Source: Diploscapter coronatus (Eukaryota > Nematoda > Chromadorea > Rhabditida > Rhabditidae). From it: a stretch of 64,000 nucleotides of DNA. The stretch is taken from the NCBI GenBank assembly GCA_964036155.1, contig OZ038423.1:48499249-48563248 (forward strand). The letters are read 5' to 3'. Numbering within the stretch: position 1 is the first letter of the stretch; the number at the start of each line of letters is the position of its first letter. Shown piece after piece: positions 59,206 through 64,000 of this stretch. A program made the position numbers and the translations under genes. The notes under the pieces were generated by a model that was not told the DNA's origin, did no database searches, and saw only the letters and a list, made by a program, of their open reading frames with translations.

Positions 59206-61526
59206 ATGAATAATTGCTCGAATTTTACATCCAAGCCTCCGACATTCCTTATACCTATCCAAAGAACGTTCGGATTCATAGCCATACCACTTTCTACTCT
59301 GGCTCTGTATTTGATCATTTTTGAATCACCGAAACCTATGCGACATTATAAATACTATCTTTTAGCACTGCAGGTAGAGTTAGCAAAATGTTCAAATCTT
59401 ACCATGATAAAATTCAAGATTACCTCTCTTTGCTCCGATTTTTCACTTAATTTTCTCGGTAATTTTACGCTATATTTTCCAGGTAATTGAATCGAAACAT
59501 TTCGTTATTATTTCTAAAATTTGAATTTAATAAGAAATTAATTTTAGCTATAGTTGGAGTATCACATGGAATTTTTGAATTCATTCCCACTGAAATAAGC
59601 TTTGTAAGTGAATATAATAATTAATCCAGAATTTATCGTCTAATTATTTAGTGTATATCGGGAACGTTCCATATTTTGAACATGATAGTAATAGTGTATA
59701 CGTTCTTCGTTAGACATGACAATATATGTTCTAGAGATTGCGTAATGCGATGAATTGATTATTAATTCAGGTTTTAAAAAATTTAGATTTTCACGCTCCC
59801 ACGATTTATAGTAAAGGGGATTTGCACGATTATACTTTTTGGAATATTTTTAGTGGATGCATATTTTATCTGTTTCAAATTGGACAATGATGCATTTAAA
59901 AACTACCTAGAAATGGTAAACAATTATGATATATTATAAACGGTTAAATTTAAAACCAATTACCTTTTTTGTTTGATCAACTATATTTCGTCTTCAAAAT
60001 TGTCAAATCTATTGAACAATTTGTGTTCATTGACTGAACTTACTTTTCCGAAGCTTTGTATAGTATCAGTTAGTTGTAAAATCTGTATTATTATGCAACG
60101 TCGAATGGTTTTGCTTTTTTCACAAAAAAAACTAAAAGTGAAAAAACCATACATCAGCCGCAACTTCACACAAATGACGAAGAACTGATAAATAAATCAT
60201 TCCGAAGGATTGTAAATCATGCCGGCTCACAGGTGTTCTCTCCTTTTCCATTTTTCTCTACCAGTAACGCACATCATTCTCTCTTGCCATTTTAACATTT
60301 CCTGCTTATTCATCGATTCAATAATGAAACAGAAAGGCGAGAGAGAATGGAACTCTTGCTGGTAGAGAAAAAGAAAAACGGCGAGAATATCTGAGTACAC
60401 ATGATTTGTAGTTGTTTTTCAGTATCATCCTGACGAGATATGTTTATTATATGTCGATCGAGTTATGGCCTACGATCTAGACATCCGAATAGTAAGTAAG
60501 ATTTATCGGAAATATTTTAAATTTTAAAAAAATTTATGATTTTCAGCCATATTTTAAACACCTAGTAATACTCAGTTTGCTAGCGTTCGTGATTGTAGGG
60601 GCTATTTTCACGATATTAATAGTGCATACATTGATAATCATAACAACACGGGGTGATCGTAAATTCTCTCTATCTCGGGCTTCATTGAATTCGTCTTTCA
60701 CATATCGAAATGCTATTTTATCGCTATTTATACAGGTAATATGATTGCAAACATTTTATGGTGATCCAATGAAATTGATTTAGTACTTGGCAGAAGGATT
60801 TACATATGGATTAACAATCTTCATAATCATATTAAGCTTTGCATTTGTTGACTTTGTATCTGTTGAATACTCGAGAGGTGGGATTCATTTTATTCTTCCA
60901 TGTTGCAATAAAGAGGATTCTGCACGCATTTTGCATCTCTCTTCTCTTAGACACAACTCCAAAGAAATAGCATGCACGTTCACGGAGAGGGAAGAGATAG
61001 TAAAAATTAGGAGAAGCACTTAGTCATACGCGTTAACAGCCGAACACAACTCAATTTATCGCCTTTCTTTGATACTTCGTGTTTTTTATCTCGCAGGAAA
61101 AAGAAGGAGTAATGCTTCATTCAATTTTTATTTGTCTCACTTCCTCTCACCTGCCCGAAATTTAGGTTGTGAATATAAATGCTAAAGCAGAGAAAATAGC
61201 GAAGGAAAGGTTGGGTTGGGAACGTGTGAAAGTAAATGTCTAAAAGGGAATGCAACCTGAAATAGTATAAACTTATATATTTCATAACGTTTTAAGTTGT
61301 CGGATCGTGGGCTGAACTATTGGTATCCAGTCATTCCACAATTGGGACGATTTTGCTGATCGTTTTCACGAAACCGTATCGAAAGGCGTTATTCCGAAGG
61401 GATCGTTTTCAGCGAGCTTTGAACGCCGTCAATCAAATTCATATGATGGCTTTCCAAAATGCCATCGCACCTATGAACCAATACATTCAAAATGCTCAAA
61501 ATGATCAAGCCCTATCGTATATTTAA
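59206..61526 (+). CDS. Seven-helix chemoreceptor (Srh/Sri-type)
   Basis: Exons 59206-59373, 59419-59482, 59548-59603, 59652-59741, 59787-59915, 60423-60491, 60547-60735, 60784-60877 and 61297-61526 stay in phase: 362 residues. The first intron is only 45 bases. Exon 1 ends with SPKPMRHYKYYLLALQ, the intracellular motif after helix 1 in the Srh/Sri/Str superfamily. LCSDFSLNFLGNFTLYFP follows as helix 2. Later helices are clear (LVILSLLAFVIVGAIFTILI; YGLTIFIIILSFAFVDFV), and helix 7 ends in GTILLIVFTKPYRKALF, the PYR motif typical of the group. The tail is Asn/Gln/Ala-rich and ends DQALSYI. Expected role: chemosensory receptor in amphid cilia. The long exon 5-6 intron holds a MITE. AATAAA overlaps the stop codon (61525-61530). 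Confidence 0.82.
60236..60388. mobile_element. MITE in a chemoreceptor intron
   Basis: TTCTCTCC and TTTTTCTCTACCAG on the left match, in inverted order, CTGGTAGAGAAAAAG and GGCGAGAA on the right. Inside them CATTCTCTCTTGCC pairs with GGCGAGAGAGAATG. About 150 bp, non-coding, wholly within the intron 59916-60422. Confidence 0.6.
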
Positions 61527-61686
61527 TAAATAATTTTTATATGGTTATAAAATAGTTTGCTTTTCACGAATAGTTTATCATTGCATTTATACAATGTTTA
61601 ATAAGTTAAAAGTCTATTAAAATGATGGTTATCAGAGGATAATTAGTGTTTTTGTATACGGACTTTCATTCTTCTCGATTATCAAT

Positions 61687-61823
61687 GAGATGAACGTTGC
61701 CTATTGGGAGTAGAGACAGAGACGCTGGTGCGAACCGCGAAATGAAAATAGTGTGAGAAAAAGAATGCGGCGAAAAGCTTCGCGCCGACGTTAAAGCTCG
61801 GAGAAGTAGGCAATGTCCATCTC
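61687..61823. mobile_element. MITE downstream of the chemoreceptor
   Basis: GAGATGAACGTTGCCTA on the left and, inverted, GAGATGGACATTGCCTA on the right are 15 of 17 identical. Interior GC-richer and non-coding; flanking duplication not evident. Confidence 0.6.
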
Positions 61824-62457
61824 AAATATAATAGAGTAGTTTAAACACATGGATAGTAATGAAATGATTACATTCGTATTAGATTGCTCTTTATAATTAT
61901 TGCCAGCGAAACATTATTGCTGATGCAAATTATAAACATCGCAATGATAGTTTGATATTAGAAACGAATACTTTATTTATACGGCTTAGAAGAACGAATA
62001 CTGAAATTTATTTGAGAAACAAGTTGCTTTAGTAATGGATAAATTCCAAAGAACAAAGAAAACTCTACCCAAATACTAAATTACTTGAAAATTCGCTCAA
62101 CTCAAATAACATTCTTACAACTGAATTAAATATAAACATTGATTATCGCTTAACCCCGCATAGAAATGATCAATGTCCGGAATAATATGAAACTGAAAAT
62201 TTGGCTTCCTATGTTTATCATCAGCTGATCATCATAAACATTTGTATTTTATCCTTATTTTTAGGCAAGAGAGCACAAGAAAAATGAGTTGGATATAAAT
62301 TCATGGAATATTAAAACCATAGTGAAGAATATGAGATGAGTAGATCACACAGCATTGCTGGTAAATATAGATTTCAGGGTCTGGAAATGGTTATAGATAT
62401 TAACAATGATGATTAGCTAATGATAAATATAGGAGTTCTCAAAACGAGCGTGATTTT
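61824..62457. other. Intergenic AT-rich stretch
   Basis: It should hold the 3' UTR of the minus-strand zinc-finger gene. A minus-strand AATAAA lies at about 61972-61977. Nothing else seen. Confidence 0.4.
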
Positions 62458-63845
62458 CTATTCCTTGGTATCGATGGCTCTCTCATCATCGATCCACTTC
62501 TTCTTCCATCTGGTGGGCATGATGTTCACGACATAGTCCGCGTCCAGAAAGCACGACGTCGATAATTCGCGCACATAGTCTACGTTCCAGTTCTGCATTG
62601 TTTAAATCACCCCATTATGTTCACATATTATTATATATTATACATATTGTCTCTACTGTGATCTTCAATTTATCTCCAACTAACGATTAATTTCTAACAA
62701 CAAGCTATCTTTTATGAAATCTTACGATCATATTATCGGAATATCCGTCGGGATCCTTGTGCTGCTTCAGGACGTGCTTCACAATACGCGATCGACACAC
62801 GTTCTGATAGTTGCAGCTGTTGCACAAGTAACGACCCTGGGAATACATTTTGTGCGTTTTCATTTATATACTTTTTGGATGTTCAAGGATAATAAATTCT
62901 TCGATTTTCATGAGCACCATTATGGGACCATTTTCATTCTATTCCGATTTATTTTATACAAGTGATCCTGTAAAGTTCATAACATTTTCAAACTTAGTCA
63001 ACATTCCAGACAGATTCCTATCAGCAAATTCGACAAAATAAAAAAAAAATATTACAACAAAACTATCGCCAACCTGCTGATAAATCTCCCTCATGTGTAC
63101 GCAGATGTGCTTGACGATATCCTCTCGCTTCCTATAGTTGAAGAGCAGGTACTTCTTGCAGAGATGGCAGAACTTCTTCTCGGAATTGGCAGAGTAGGAG
63201 TCGCTCGTCGAGTCGGTCTTGGACGATGCAGCGCCGAAAAGTGTGTCCAGATTGTCGAATGAGGTTGATGGCTGATCGGAGAATTGAGAGCTGCTCAGTT
63301 GCTCCAACATCTAGAACGATTTTTGAAATAATTCCAATTTTATTTCATACGAGATTTTCTTGTTTATAAACTCATCAGAAACTCTTGGATCCTCTTCTTG
63401 GATAACTTATATATAAAGAAAAAGGGTAGTGTAACTATAATGAGCCAAATTCTTGACATTGAAGGCGGGGTTTCTACTGAAAGGAATCCTAAGAAATCTA
63501 AGAAATATAGAATTTCTTCGTCAGTATTATTATTTTAACTAGATACATCTATTCGTATTTTTTAATTTATAAAATGAATATCACCATTTTTCTGTAAATA
63601 CGACTAACCGAGAGTCCGACTTCGGTTTTGACGACATTATTTGGAGCAGGTGTGTTTGACGAAGAGGAAGACATCGCGGGTGATTGCTGGATGGAATGAA
63701 GCAGCGCGGGCAGATCAGCTGTAGGCTGGACGAACACTGTAGCCCGACTTGGGTCGTTGCCGCCCATCTGAATCGCCTTTCCGATCGCCAATTCCATCAG
63801 CCTTTCGAGCTCGTCTTCTTTGGAGCGATCAGACACGAATATGAC
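62458..63845 (-). CDS. C2H2 zinc-finger protein, C-terminal part (5' end outside the window)
   Basis: Minus-strand exons 63845-63609, 63310-63074, 62836-62726 and 62592-62458, all phase 0, give the last 239 residues and the stop. The first visible exon begins after acceptor AAGTTTTAG, so coding continues beyond the right edge. It contains ELERLMELAIGKAIQMGG and a Ser/Pro/Asn-rich linker. Two zinc-finger-like units follow: FCHLCKKYLLF...KHICVH (C-x2-C-x16-H-x3-H, longer than the usual x12) and YLCNSCNYQNVCRSRIVKH...KQH (C-x2-C-x12-H-x4-H). The end reads WNVDYVRELSTSCFLDADYV and then RWKKKWIDDERAIDTKE. Likely a nuclear DNA- or RNA-binding regulator. I do not recognise the paralogue. The non-standard spacing of the first finger may mean a C2HC-like or degenerate site. 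Confidence 0.8.
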
Positions 63846-64000
63846 CTAAAACTTACTATCAAAATATTCGTCTTCGACAAGAAGAAACATTTTTCAAGGA
63901 AAACTCCTGAGGTTAAATAGCCTTTAATATCGATTGCCTCTTACTGGGAAATGCTATAAGGTGGAAAAAAAAACTGGTGAAAACTACGGTATAGTAAGGC

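Overview
The window looks like a rhabditid (Caenorhabditis-type) nematode chromosome. The background is AT-rich. Introns end in TTTTCAG-type acceptors, usually without a separate polypyrimidine tract. Gene families include nematode-type seven-helix chemoreceptors, a C-type lectin and a tetraspanin. Almost all genes are broken by introns, so every coding model here was built by hand from splice sites and reading-frame phase.

Layout. (1) 1-6.4 kb: A/G-rich DNA without a convincing gene, carrying two small inverted-repeat transposons. (2) 6.4-11.6 kb: a TATA promoter with an untranslated exon, two two-exon micropeptide genes with one membrane segment each (8279-8859 and 9951-10313), then a converging minus-strand gene for a 75-residue secreted peptide (10663-11576). 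(3) 11.7-16.9 kb: non-coding, with two hairpin elements and the CT-rich promoter of the next gene. (4) 17.07-17.89 kb: a single-HMG-box chromatin protein. (5) 19.28-22.05 kb: an 11-exon tetraspanin. (6) 22.3-22.7 kb: an unrecognised 93-residue minus-strand gene with a hairpin filling one short intron. (7) 23.1-25.5 kb: a chemoreceptor. (8) 27.0-28.6 kb: a secreted C-type lectin whose second intron holds a ~630 bp inverted repeat, followed by a probable solo LTR. (9) 29.4-56.8 kb: one very large gene, 25 constitutive exons, coding for a ~1145-residue coiled-coil scaffold whose size and architecture suggest the apical-junction protein AJM-1. It has three further in-frame internal first exons and two candidate cassette exons. 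(10) 57.4-58.9 kb: small minus-strand genes or relics. (11) 59.2-61.5 kb: a second chemoreceptor. (12) 62.5 kb to the right edge: the C-terminal part of a minus-strand zinc-finger gene.

The genes do not form a pathway. The most interesting material is what a plain ORF scan misses: several intron-split proteins of 40-95 residues, an intron that is almost entirely a hairpin, and a scaffold gene whose internal promoters would give products with different, often cysteine-rich, N-termini. All family assignments come from reading the translated sequence; no database search was possible.
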